The translations under genes and the position numbers were made by a program. The notes beneath the pieces are model-generated. The model did no database searches. It was not told where the DNA came from and saw only the letters and a program-made list of their open reading frames with translations. Positions 1 through 6,756 of a stretch of DNA of 20,407 nt are shown here, piece after piece. Within the stretch, counting starts at the first letter, position 1. Each line of letters begins with the position of its first letter. The stretch spans positions 1 through 20,407 of the forward strand of contig WREG01000006.1 in the NCBI GenBank assembly GCA_009779455.1, given 5' to 3'. Source of the stretch: Oscillospiraceae bacterium (GTDB lineage Bacteria; Bacillota; Clostridia; Oscillospirales; Acutalibacteraceae).

Positions 1-2
1 AG

Positions 3-326
3 CGGCGCGGGGACGATATAAGCTTCCTGCGGCGTATTGCAAGGGGCGTTGCCGACGGAAGCTACGGTGTGGAGGTCGCAAAGCTTGCGGGCGTGCCGCA
101 AACCGTGGTCAACCGTGCGCGGGTTATTTTAAAAGAGCTTGAAAAGCACGGAGCGGCGGGGCTTTCGAATTCCATCTCCGCGAACGCGCCCGCCCCGTCT
201 GACGAGCCGCCTGAAAACGATATGAACAATGAAGCAATAAAGGCTCTTAAAAATATTGACGTTGACACTTTAACGCCCATTGAAGCCATGACAGTGCTTT
301 ATGATATAAAAAACCGTTTGATTTAA
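3..326 (+). CDS. mutS: DNA mismatch repair protein MutS, C-terminal fragment (5' end outside window)
   Basis: The reading frame is open from the window edge and ends at a TAA, giving about 107 codons of the C-terminal end of a roughly 870-residue protein. The visible part begins after the Walker motifs, with the SFLRRIARG stretch followed by SYGVEVAKLAGVP, which is the conserved end of the MutS ATPase/dimerisation domain in which the helix-turn-helix packs on the partner subunit. It continues into the helical RARVILKELE segment and a poorly conserved linker rich in Ala, Pro and Ser. The last ~30 residues (LTPIEAMTVLYDIKNRLI) match the usual MutS C-terminal tail ending in a short helix. MutS recognises base mismatches and works with MutL. 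The ATP-binding and mismatch-binding domains lie outside the window, so integrity of the gene cannot be judged. The downstream gene starts 49 bp later on the same strand. Confidence 0.93.
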   Translation, partial: RRGDDISFLRRIARGVADGSYGVEVAKLAGVPQTVVNRARVILKELEKHGAAGLSNSISANAPAPSDEPPENDMNNEAIKALKNIDVDTLTPIEAMTVLYDIKNRLI

Positions 327-375
327 TTATTGCGCATAGGCGATTTTGCCGTCTGTATTTATCGGGGGGAAATTT

Positions 376-1146
376 TTGAATATTTTTTGTATAGGGGACG
401 TTGTAGGCGAAGCCGGATGCGGCTTTCTTCTCGGCCATCTGCCCGCTTTTAAAAAGCTTAAAGGAATTGACGTTTGCATAGCCAACGGCGAAAATTCGGC
501 TAAAGGCAACGGCATTACGCAGGATTCGGCGAAGCTTCTTTTTTCCTGCGGGGTGGATATTATAACAACGGGGAACCACGCTTTTAAAAGGCCGGAAAGC
601 TATGAAACGTTTGACAATACGGAATGCCTGCTGAGGCCTGCCAATTACGGGCCCGGTGCCCCGGGAAAAGGTTATTATATTTACGAAAAAGGAAGCATGC
701 AGTTGGCCGTCGTGAACCTTATGGGGACTGTGTTTATGGAAAACCTTGAAAACCCTTTTGTTTGCGCGGAAAAAGTTTTAAAGGAGATTTCGGGCGTTAA
801 AAATATTATTTTCGATTTCCACGCGGAGGCTACCGCTGAAAAAAGGGCTATGGGCTTTTTTCTTGACGGAAAGGCATCGGCTGTTTTCGGGACGCATACC
901 CATGTCAGGACTGCTGACGCCGAAATACTTCCCGAAGGCACAGCTTATATAAGCGACATAGGCATGACGGGCGTTATAGATTCGGTGCTTGGCATAACGC
1001 CTGAAATTGCGATAAAAAAAATGAAAACAATGATGCCCGTCCGTTTTGACAGCGCGTCGGGTAAATGTAAAATGGAGGGATGTATTTTTGAAATCTGCCA
1101 AAAAACAGGGAAAGCCGTTTCCGCGGAAGGCGTCACTGTTTGCTGA
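376..1146 (+). CDS. ymdB: YmdB-family metallophosphoesterase (2',3'-cyclic nucleotide 2'-phosphodiesterase type)
   Basis: This is a 256-residue protein, close to the ~264 residues usual for the YmdB/TIGR00282 family. The di-metal site is intact: GD at residues 7-8, NGEN at 37-40, GNH at 66-68, FH around 148-149 and GTHTH at 172-176, plus the family-typical LRPANY and DIGMTG segments. Characterised family members hydrolyse 2',3'-cyclic AMP and in Bacillus affect biofilm and motility programmes; that role is knowledge of the family, not shown here. I chose the TTG at 376 because it gives the normal N-terminus (LNIFCIGD) and has a GGGGGGA ribosome site at 364-370, 5 nt upstream. An ATG 30 bp earlier adds an unconserved extension. 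The 3' end overlaps the next gene by 59 bp, implying co-transcription and perhaps translational coupling. Confidence 0.93.
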   Translation: MNIFCIGDVVGEAGCGFLLGHLPAFKKLKGIDVCIANGENSAKGNGITQDSAKLLFSCGVDIITTGNHAFKRPESYETFDNTECLLRPANYGPGAPGKGYYIYEKGSMQLAVVNLMGTVFMENLENPFVCAEKVLKEISGVKNIIFDFHAEATAEKRAMGFFLDGKASAVFGTHTHVRTADAEILPEGTAYISDIGMTGVIDSVLGITPEIAIKKMKTMMPVRFDSASGKCKMEGCIFEICQKTGKAVSAEGVTVC

Positions 1147-2701
1147 AATATTTTCCGCCGTTTTGGCGTTAGCAATAGCTTTATCGGCCTTTAATTCCTG
1201 CGTTGATAAAAATATTCCCGTGATAAAAGAGGAAGAAACCGCCGATGAAGAGTTCGAACCCGGCAAAACAGTCAGCCTGGGTTACTATATCCGCGACAGC
1301 CTTAACCCTTTTTACGCCGCAAGTTTATTGAATACAGGGCTGACGCCGCTTGTTTACGACAGCTTGTATTCGCTTGACGAAAAATATATGCCGGTTCCCG
1401 TTATCGCGGCTTCATATATTCTCTCGGAAGGAAAATTAAAGGTAACATTGCTTTCGGATGTCCTTTTCAGCGACGGGACGCAGCTTACCTCAGACGACGT
1501 TGCATATTCTTTTAATACAGCCAAAAATTCGAATCGGTATGCCGATACTTTAAGCGGTTTTTTATCGGCGGAAAAAGAAAGCGGTTTCGAGCTTGTTTTT
1601 AATTTAGCAAAACACGACAGCTACGCAGTAAATTTATTAACGTTCCCGATAGTCAAATACGGGACGGGGGAAGAAGCGGACGATATCCCTGTAGGGAGCG
1701 GCCCTTACAGGCTGTTTGATGACGATGACGGCAAAAGGTTTTCGGTAAACCCTTATAACCGCGAAAAAAAAGGAGAAATAGGGGAGGTAAGGCTTTATCC
1801 CATATCCGTGCCTCAGGATACCGTTTACGGGATTGAAAACGGGTTCGTCGATGCGGCGGCGGACGATTTAAGCGGCGGGAAATTTACTTTTCCCGGGGTG
1901 AACCACGTAAAATACCCTCAAAATAATTTAGTGTTTATCGCTTTCAATTCATCCGTAATCGCTTTTTCGGATTCAAGAGTGCGGCGGGCGATATCATATT
2001 GCGTCAACAGGCGGGAAATTGCATCAGCCGCTTTCCTTTCCTTCGCGAAAGAAGCTTACACCCCTTTTAACCCCGCTTGGGAAATTTACGCCGAGGCGAA
2101 TATGTTTAACGACATAAGCGCGTTTACTGATGCGAACATGGAAAAAACTGAGTTTTCGGTAAATTATTTAAAGGGGGCGGAGCTGCTGGAAGCCGCCGGG
2201 TTTGCTTCGGTTGCGAAGTCGGGGGCAAGAACCGGGACGCTCGGGTATATGGAGTATACAATGCTTATAAACGACGATAATCAATTTAAATTAGCGGCGG
2301 CCCGGTCGATAGCGGAATCCCTTGAAAAGGTAAACATAAAAATTGAAATAAAAGCTCTGCCGTGGAATGATTATGTCAAAGCGGTAAACGATGAAAATTT
2401 TGATATGTGTCTTGAAGAGATAAAATTAAACCCGAACATGAATTTTTCGGTTTTGATCCCGACGGACAGCGCGTCCCCTTTTCACATAAAACCTCAAAAA
2501 GAAATCACGGACAGTTACAGGGACTTTTTAAACGGCATGATCACGATCGACACATTCATTATTGATTTTTTTGAGCATATGCCTTTTATACCTATTGTTT
2601 TCCGTGACGGGGCGCTCTATTATTCCGGAAATATCACGCCCGGAGGGAAAACTATGCCGCCCGATTATTTGTCAGCTCTGCACAACTGGAATGTAAAGTG
2701 A
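1088..2701 (+). CDS. ABC transporter substrate-binding lipoprotein, family 5 (peptide/nickel type)
   Basis: A protein of 537 residues with the architecture of SBP_bac_5 (OppA/DppA-like) proteins. It starts with a basic stretch, a hydrophobic segment at about residues 21-34, and Cys38 in an FNSC context, a somewhat weak lipobox that would give a membrane-anchored lipoprotein. The mature part shows family signatures: SLNPF near the start, LYSLDEKY, FSDGTQLTSDDVAYSFN, PVGSGPYRL, and the RRAISYCVNRREIA helix. The TTG at 1088 is preferred: it has GGAGGG at 1074-1079 with 8-nt spacing and directly precedes the signal peptide. An upstream TTG at 1046 would add 14 residues. No permease or ATPase genes are present, so it is either an orphan receptor or serves a transporter encoded elsewhere. 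The substrate cannot be told from sequence. Its 3' end is overlapped by a convergent small gene. Confidence 0.88.
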   Translation: MKSAKKQGKPFPRKASLFAEIFSAVLALAIALSAFNSCVDKNIPVIKEEETADEEFEPGKTVSLGYYIRDSLNPFYAASLLNTGLTPLVYDSLYSLDEKYMPVPVIAASYILSEGKLKVTLLSDVLFSDGTQLTSDDVAYSFNTAKNSNRYADTLSGFLSAEKESGFELVFNLAKHDSYAVNLLTFPIVKYGTGEEADDIPVGSGPYRLFDDDDGKRFSVNPYNREKKGEIGEVRLYPISVPQDTVYGIENGFVDAAADDLSGGKFTFPGVNHVKYPQNNLVFIAFNSSVIAFSDSRVRRAISYCVNRREIASAAFLSFAKEAYTPFNPAWEIYAEANMFNDISAFTDANMEKTEFSVNYLKGAELLEAAGFASVAKSGARTGTLGYMEYTMLINDDNQFKLAAARSIAESLEKVNIKIEIKALPWNDYVKAVNDENFDMCLEEIKLNPNMNFSVLIPTDSASPFHIKPQKEITDSYRDFLNGMITIDTFIIDFFEHMPFIPIVFRDGALYYSGNITPGGKTMPPDYLSALHNWNVK

Positions 2702-2864
2702 ACCCCGTCTTTTTGCTGCGTTTGTAAAGACGGTATTTCGCGTAAATAAATAATTTTACGCGGTATTCAAAGTCTATAAGCCTGTCGCGGAAAATAAAAC
2801 CCGCTATGACAAGGGCTGCCGCCGCTGTTTGGAAACCAATGGATAGAATTAATTTTATAAGCAT
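2652..2864 (-). CDS. small one-pass membrane protein, predicted LexA/SOS-controlled; function unknown
   Basis: A 70-residue protein I do not recognise. The N-terminus is Lys4 followed by a hydrophobic segment at about residues 5-25 (ILSIGFQTAAAALVIAGFIF). After this come RDRLIDFEYRVK and a strongly basic, Tyr-rich stretch (YAKYRLYKRSKK). That suggests one membrane helix with a positively charged, probably cytoplasmic, C-terminal side. Evidence that it is a real gene: AGGAGG at 2873-2878 lies 8 nt before the ATG, and a TTGACA-17 bp-TATACT promoter stands about 80 bp upstream with LexA-type boxes around it. The last ~16 codons are antisense to the end of the substrate-binding protein gene, so the tail is unlikely to be conserved. 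By size, topology and control it resembles SOS-induced division inhibitors such as YneA or SidA, but no sequence similarity to them is visible. A toxin-like membrane peptide is an alternative. Confidence 0.72.
   Translation of the reverse strand: MLIKLILSIGFQTAAAALVIAGFIFRDRLIDFEYRVKLFIYAKYRLYKRSKKTGFTLHSSCAELTNNRAA
2705..2733 (+). terminator. hairpin just after the substrate-binding protein gene, weak terminator candidate
   Basis: An 8-bp perfect stem (CCGTCTTT at 2705-2712 with AAAGACGG at 2726-2733) begins 3 nt after the stop codon. There is no proper U-tract after it on the plus strand (TATTTCG follows), so termination would be inefficient at best. It lies inside the coding part of the convergent small gene, which constrains both readings. 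Confidence 0.35.
2739..2762. repeat. second perfect hairpin, CGCGTAAA/TTTACGCG
   Basis: An 8-bp perfect inverted repeat (2739-2746 and 2755-2762) with an 8-nt AT-rich loop, 5 nt after the previous hairpin. On the minus strand it falls within the codons of the small membrane protein gene. Together the two hairpins sit at the meeting point of convergent transcription units and may limit read-through or antisense transcription. Confidence 0.4.
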
Positions 2865-2889
2865 ATTAATAACCTCCTGTTTTATGCGA

Positions 2890-2914
2890 ATTTGAAAATT
2901 TTATATTTTCAAAT
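2890..2914 (-). repeat. perfect 10-bp hairpin in the leader of the small membrane protein gene
   Basis: ATTTGAAAAT (2890-2899) and ATTTTCAAAT (2905-2914) form a 10-bp perfect stem with a 5-nt loop. It lies in the 5' untranslated region of the minus-strand gene, 11 nt upstream of its AGGAGG. A second purine-rich GAGGAG (2915-2920) sits just on the 5' side. A structural role in mRNA stability or translation is possible. Confidence 0.5.
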
Positions 2915-2925
2915 CTCCTCTTCTT

Positions 2926-2938
2926 AAACATATGTTCG
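2926..2938 (-). promoter_or_regulatory. LexA (SOS) box 1
   Basis: On the minus strand this reads CGAACATATGTTT, matching the Firmicutes LexA consensus (GAAC-N4-GTTY) at all core positions. It lies at about +5 to +17 relative to the start site expected from the neighbouring promoter, where bound repressor would block transcription. Confidence 0.72.
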
Positions 2939-2949
2939 ACCTTGGCTAC

Positions 2950-2978
2950 AGTATAAACCCGTTTGTTTGATTTGTCAA
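2950..2978 (-). promoter_or_regulatory. sigma-A promoter of the small membrane protein gene
   Basis: The minus strand has a perfect -35 TTGACA (2973-2978), a 17-bp spacer and -10 TATACT (2950-2955), predicting a start near 2943 and a leader of about 80 nt. The -35 forms one arm of a palindrome, ATTTGTC-AA-GACAAAT (2970-2985). Confidence 0.78.
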
Positions 2979-2990
2979 GACAAATGTTCT
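2979..2990 (-). promoter_or_regulatory. LexA-like box 3, abutting the -35 element
   Basis: The minus strand reads AGAACATTTGTC, with a perfect GAAC half-site and GTCT in place of GTTT/GTTC, one mismatch. It directly touches the -35 of the small-gene promoter. Weaker than box 1, but its position supports a composite operator. Confidence 0.5.
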
Positions 2991-3002
2991 AAAAACACCC
3001 CC

Positions 3003-3015
3003 AAACATATGTGCG
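3003..3015. promoter_or_regulatory. LexA-like box 2, 37 bp upstream of obgE
   Basis: The minus strand reads CGCACATATGTTT, identical to box 1 except for one base in the first half-site (GCAC for GAAC). Its position between the divergent genes means it could act on the small gene, on obgE or on both. No convincing obgE promoter could be placed beside it. Confidence 0.5.
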
Positions 3016-3052
3016 AATTTTTGTGCATATTGTTAGAATCGAAAGGAAAGCT

Positions 3053-4318
3053 ATGTTTGTTGATAAGGCGATAATAAAAATCAAGGCCGGAAACGGCGGC
3101 AACGGGGCCGTCAGCTTCCGCCGTGAAAAATATGTCCCCAACGGCGGCCCCGACGGGGGCGACGGCGGGAAAGGCGGGGACGTGGTATTCATTGCGGACA
3201 ATACCCTTTCCACCCTCTCAGATTTCAGGATAAAAAGGAAATACCGGGCGGAAGACGGCGCGAATGGCTCCGGCGGCAATAAAAACGGGAAAAAAGGCGC
3301 GGATACAATAATAAAAGTGCCGTGCGGCACCGTTATAAGGGAACTAGAAAGCGGCGCGGTGATGTGCGATGTGAGTTCGGTCGAGCCTTTTAAAGCCGCA
3401 AAAGGCGGCCGGGGGGGCTTCGGCAACCCGCATTTCGCGAATTCGGTAAGGCAGGCGCCGCGCTTCGCCAAGGACGGTACGCCGGGTGAGGAATGGGAGC
3501 TTTCCCTTGAATTGAAATTGCTGGCCGACGTGGGTCTTATCGGCTTCCCAAATGTTGGGAAATCCACTTTGGTATCCGTTGTGAGCGAGGCGAAGCCTAT
3601 CATCGCCAATTACCATTTCACGACACTTTCCCCGGTGCTGGGCGTAGTGCGGATACCGCCGGATTTCAGTTTTGTGATGGCTGACATACCGGGGCTTATA
3701 GAGGGCGCGGCGGAAGGCGCGGGGCTGGGGCATGAATTCCTGCGTCACGTTGAGCGCTGCCGTATGCTCATACACATTGTGGACGTTTCCGGCAGTGAGG
3801 GCAGGGATCCGAAAGACGATTTTACAGCCGTAAATAAGGAGCTTGGGCATTTCAACCCGGAATTGTCGGGAAGGCCGCAGATCGTGGCGGGGAATAAGGC
3901 AGACCTTGCCTCGGAAGAACAGAAGGCAGGGTTCAGGGCTTATATAGAGGGTCTGGGGCTTGACTATTTTGAGATTTCCGCCCCCATAACCCTCGGCACG
4001 GCGGAGCTTATAAACGCCGCTGCGGCAAAGCTTGCGGAACTTCCCCCTATATTGCGGTATGAAGCGGAAAGCATCCCCGTCAAACAGCCCGAAAAAGGTG
4101 ATAATTTCATAATCAGGGTAAGCGACGGCGTTTATACCATTGAAGCCGAATGGCTGTTGAAAATCCTAAACAAAACCGACCTTGACGATTATGAAAGCCT
4201 GCAATATTTCCAAAGCGTCCTCGTCTCAAGCGGCATTATAGGCGCGCTCATTGAAAAAGGGGTGGAAGAGGGCGATACGGTCATTATATATGATCTGGAG
4301 TTTGATTATGTCCCATAA
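3053..4318 (+). CDS. obgE: GTPase Obg/CgtA
   Basis: A 421-residue protein with the three Obg domains. Residues 1-~158 are the glycine-rich Obg fold (FVDKAIIKIKAGNGGNG, PNGGPDGGDGGKGG). The G domain follows: P-loop GFPNVGKST at 164-172, switch I Thr-Thr in HFTTLSPVLG, DIPG at 211-214 and NKAD at 281-284. The C-terminal OCT domain (IIRVSDGVYTIEAEWL to DLEFDYV) is found in the Firmicutes form. Obg is an essential GTPase that acts in late 50S subunit assembly and in stress and replication checkpoints. The ATG at 3053 is chosen because it follows GAAAGGAAAG and gives the standard MFVD start; an earlier in-frame codon would cross a LexA-like box. The usual rplU-rpmA partners are absent upstream. 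Downstream is an apparently inserted HTH-kinase gene, then mrnC. Confidence 0.97.
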   Translation: MFVDKAIIKIKAGNGGNGAVSFRREKYVPNGGPDGGDGGKGGDVVFIADNTLSTLSDFRIKRKYRAEDGANGSGGNKNGKKGADTIIKVPCGTVIRELESGAVMCDVSSVEPFKAAKGGRGGFGNPHFANSVRQAPRFAKDGTPGEEWELSLELKLLADVGLIGFPNVGKSTLVSVVSEAKPIIANYHFTTLSPVLGVVRIPPDFSFVMADIPGLIEGAAEGAGLGHEFLRHVERCRMLIHIVDVSGSEGRDPKDDFTAVNKELGHFNPELSGRPQIVAGNKADLASEEQKAGFRAYIEGLGLDYFEISAPITLGTAELINAAAAKLAELPPILRYEAESIPVKQPEKGDNFIIRVSDGVYTIEAEWLLKILNKTDLDDYESLQYFQSVLVSSGIIGALIEKGVEEGDTVIIYDLEFDYVP

Positions 4319-4353
4319 AGATTTTCAAACTAAGCGCCGCAACAGCAGGTTGC

Positions 4354-4382
4354 TTTATATCAACCCCGCCCCATGATATAAT
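4354..4382 (+). promoter_or_regulatory. promoter of the HTH-kinase fusion gene
   Basis: TTTATA (4354-4359), a 17-bp spacer and an extended -10 TGATATAAT (4374-4382). The predicted start near 4389 leaves only about 10 nt of leader, just enough for the AAAGGA ribosome site. This gives the gene its own promoter, separate from obgE. Confidence 0.58.
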
Positions 4383-4399
4383 TTAGCGGAAAGGACGGT

Positions 4400-5458
4400 A
4401 TGAATATGACTGCTGCTGAATCTCTATTGGAATTACGGAAAAACAACAATCTCTCGCAAGAAGAATTTGCCGAAAAGCTGATGATTACCCGCCAAGCTGT
4501 TTCGCGGTGGGAAACAGGCGAAACCGTACCGAATACCGACACGCTGAAAATTATATCAGAGACTTTTGGAATTTCTGTAAATTCTCTGCTCGGGTCTGCT
4601 CAAAACACAAAGCCGGATTCAAAGAGCAGATACGGTCTTTCTAATGAGATTTTATTAAAATTTAGGGACTTAATTGTTAATGATAATGGTTTTAATATGG
4701 ATAAGGTACAGGGTTGTTATTACGATGAGGACACTGCGGACGGCGTATTTATTCGGAATCATTACAAGCAGATTTTACAGGCGGTTGCCCGGTGGCACGG
4801 CGCGTTTTGGGAAAATAACGCTGTTTTTGCACAAATAGGGCTTGATTGGCGGTATGAAAGCAAAGAAAACCTGTTGGTTCATATCAGCGCAATGGAAAAG
4901 GACTTCAAGAAATACCGAAAGAATGAGGAATCCGGCAAAATCCCTGCGGTTTGGGAATTTGAAGAGAGACGCTTTGAAAATCATATTACGCCGGATCAGC
5001 TTGACTGTTTTGCCAATGCGATCGACCGATTAAAAAGCCAATATGTTGAATTGACTGAAACACGTTTTCAACCGGGACATAATATTACGATAATTCACGG
5101 TGATATGCATCCCGGGACGGTTTGGGTTTCAAAAACCGGCAAAAACGATGTCAGGTTTGACGGGCTTCAAGCGGTACGGATAGGGCTGCCGACAGAGGAT
5201 TTGGCAATGCTGATTGCGCTGCACATTGAGCCGGACAGGCAAAAAGCGCTGCCTTTGCTTGATTTCTATTATCGGCTTATTAGTGAGAATGCCGAGGATT
5301 ATTCTTATGAAACTTTTATGAGCGACTACAAAATTGCGATTATGGAGAATATGTTTTTTACCGTTAGGCTAATAAACCGCGGGATATTCGACTTCAAAAT
5401 GAGGGATAAGGCGATTCGGGCTTTTGAAAGTTTCGTTTTGAATAAATTGGAAAATTAG
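4400..5458 (+). CDS. Xre-type HTH domain fused to an APH/EcKL-like kinase C-lobe
   Basis: A protein of 352 residues. Residues ~8-65 are a clear HTH_3/Xre DNA-binding domain (LRKNNNLSQEEFAEKL, ITRQAVSRWETG, PNTDTLKIISETFGIS). From about residue 110 the sequence resembles aminoglycoside phosphotransferase and ecdysteroid-kinase-like proteins: ARWHGAFWENN, then a catalytic-loop motif HGDMHPG at ~233-239 and FDGLQ in the place of the metal-binding Asp. The usual catalytic Asn appears replaced (HPGTVWV instead of HPGNxxV). Only ~45 residues separate the HTH from the C-lobe, too few for a normal nucleotide-binding N-lobe with its lysine, so catalysis is doubtful. It may be a small-molecule sensor with a kinase-derived ligand pocket. 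The gene is visibly more AT-rich than obgE and has its own promoter, suggesting acquisition. The ATG at 4406 is an alternative start. Confidence 0.8.
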   Translation: MNMTAAESLLELRKNNNLSQEEFAEKLMITRQAVSRWETGETVPNTDTLKIISETFGISVNSLLGSAQNTKPDSKSRYGLSNEILLKFRDLIVNDNGFNMDKVQGCYYDEDTADGVFIRNHYKQILQAVARWHGAFWENNAVFAQIGLDWRYESKENLLVHISAMEKDFKKYRKNEESGKIPAVWEFEERRFENHITPDQLDCFANAIDRLKSQYVELTETRFQPGHNITIIHGDMHPGTVWVSKTGKNDVRFDGLQAVRIGLPTEDLAMLIALHIEPDRQKALPLLDFYYRLISENAEDYSYETFMSDYKIAIMENMFFTVRLINRGIFDFKMRDKAIRAFESFVLNKLEN

Positions 5459-5464
5459 GATTGT

Positions 5465-5839
5465 ATGAACAATAATGAAAATATCAATTTAAAAAATCCT
5501 TCCACATTGGCGTTTTTGGGCGATGCGGTGTATTCGCTCATGGTTAGGGAATATATCATAAAAAACTCGGACGCGCCTGTTGGGACGCTGCATAAAAGGG
5601 CTGCAAACATGGTAAGCGCGGGGGCCCAGGCCGGAAACGCCGCAAAAATCGCGGAAATTTTGACCGACGAGGAAAAAGCCGTGTTAAAACGCGGCCGGAA
5701 CGCGCATACTAACCATACGCCAAAAAATTGCACCGAGCGGGATTACCATATGGCAACGGCGTTTGAGGCGCTACTGGGGTATTTGTATTTAAAGGGCGAA
5801 ACTAACCGTATCTGCGAGTTGTTTCAATATATATTATGA
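5465..5839 (+). CDS. mrnC: Mini-ribonuclease III (23S rRNA maturation)
   Basis: A 124-residue protein, normal for MrnC, which is the RNase III catalytic domain without a dsRNA-binding domain. The first acidic motif FLGDAVYSLMVREY has Asp20, and the second, TAFEALLGYLYL, has Glu101; both belong to the active site. The basic HKRAANMVSAGAQA and RGRNAHTNHTPKN segments also match. In Bacillus, MrnC trims 23S rRNA precursors with ribosomal protein L3 as helper. The ATG lies 6 nt after the preceding stop, with a weak TAGGAT site. Its stop overlaps the next start as ATGA, so yitT is probably translationally coupled. Its usual neighbour cysS is not present. Confidence 0.93.
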   Translation: MNNNENINLKNPSTLAFLGDAVYSLMVREYIIKNSDAPVGTLHKRAANMVSAGAQAGNAAKIAEILTDEEKAVLKRGRNAHTNHTPKNCTERDYHMATAFEALLGYLYLKGETNRICELFQYIL

Positions 5840-6735
5840 ATAAAAAATATAAAAGCAAACCTTTAAAATTAAAGAAAGACAAAAAAATCAAAACCTTTCT
5901 TTTGGACGGGCTGTTTTTCGTTATGGGCAGCTTTTTTTTCTCGCTCTCCGTCAATATGTTCAACGCACCGAACCAGATAGCGCCGGGCGGCGTCACGGGC
6001 ATCGCGACATTGATTAACTACGCGACGGATTTTATGCCCATCGGGACGATGATATTGGTTTTGAACATACCGCTTTTTATTCTTTCCTATAAATTTATAG
6101 GCAAAAGCTTTTTGGCAAAAACCGTAATCGCCACGGTCATGGCTTCGTTGATGATAGACCTGACAGCCCCCTTCATCCCGTCTTATTCGGGGGACAAGCT
6201 CCTTGCCGCGCTTTTCGGCGGCGTGTTCTCGGGCCTCGGCCTCGGCCTTGTGTTTTTGCGCGGAGGGACGACGGGCGGCACTGATATTCTGGGCAAGCTT
6301 ATAAAACTGAAAAAGCCCCACCTGCCAATGGGGACGCTGATAATGCTTATCGACCTTGTTGTCGTGAGCGCTGCGGGGATAATCTATAAGAGCCTTGAGA
6401 GCGTTCTTTATTCTTCAATCGTGTTTTTCATAAGCGGCAGGGTGATAAACTACCTGCTTTACGGCACGGGCAGCGGGAAAATGCTTATGGTTGTCACGGA
6501 CAAGGCGGAGGAGATAACCGCCGCCATAAATTCGGAGCTGAAACGCGGGGTTTCGATAATTCCCGTCAGGGGCGGCTACACAAAGGAGAACAAGAGTATG
6601 CTCCTCTGCGTCGTAAGGGCCAACGAAGTGGCGGGGGTCAATAAAATAATACTGCGGTACGACGAGAACCCGTTTATAATCATCTCTGAGGCAGGGGAAG
6701 TTCTGGGGCTGGGGTTTAAGGGGAATGGGGCTTAG
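5836..6735 (+). CDS. YitT family membrane protein (DUF161 + DUF2179)
   Basis: A 299-residue protein. A basic N-terminus (MNKKYKSKPLKLKKDKK) precedes about five to six hydrophobic segments up to residue ~210, including family-typical FNAPNQIAPGGVTGIATL and LRGGTTGGTDILGKLI. The C-terminal soluble domain from about residue 215 (MLMVVTDKAEEITAAINSELKRGVS through PFIIISEAGEVLGLGF) is DUF2179, a PII-like fold. Family members are widespread in Firmicutes; the transported or sensed compound is unknown to me. The gene starts inside the last codons of mrnC (ATGA), has no separate ribosome site and is probably coupled to it. Confidence 0.92.
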   Translation: MNKKYKSKPLKLKKDKKIKTFLLDGLFFVMGSFFFSLSVNMFNAPNQIAPGGVTGIATLINYATDFMPIGTMILVLNIPLFILSYKFIGKSFLAKTVIATVMASLMIDLTAPFIPSYSGDKLLAALFGGVFSGLGLGLVFLRGGTTGGTDILGKLIKLKKPHLPMGTLIMLIDLVVVSAAGIIYKSLESVLYSSIVFFISGRVINYLLYGTGSGKMLMVVTDKAEEITAAINSELKRGVSIIPVRGGYTKENKSMLLCVVRANEVAGVNKIILRYDENPFIIISEAGEVLGLGFKGNGA

Positions 6736-6756
6736 GAGGATTTAGGGGTTTTTTAT

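Noticed and set aside
778..1266. 162-codon minus-strand open frame across the ymdB/lipoprotein junction
   Set aside because: Antisense to metal-site codons of ymdB; no recognisable protein features.
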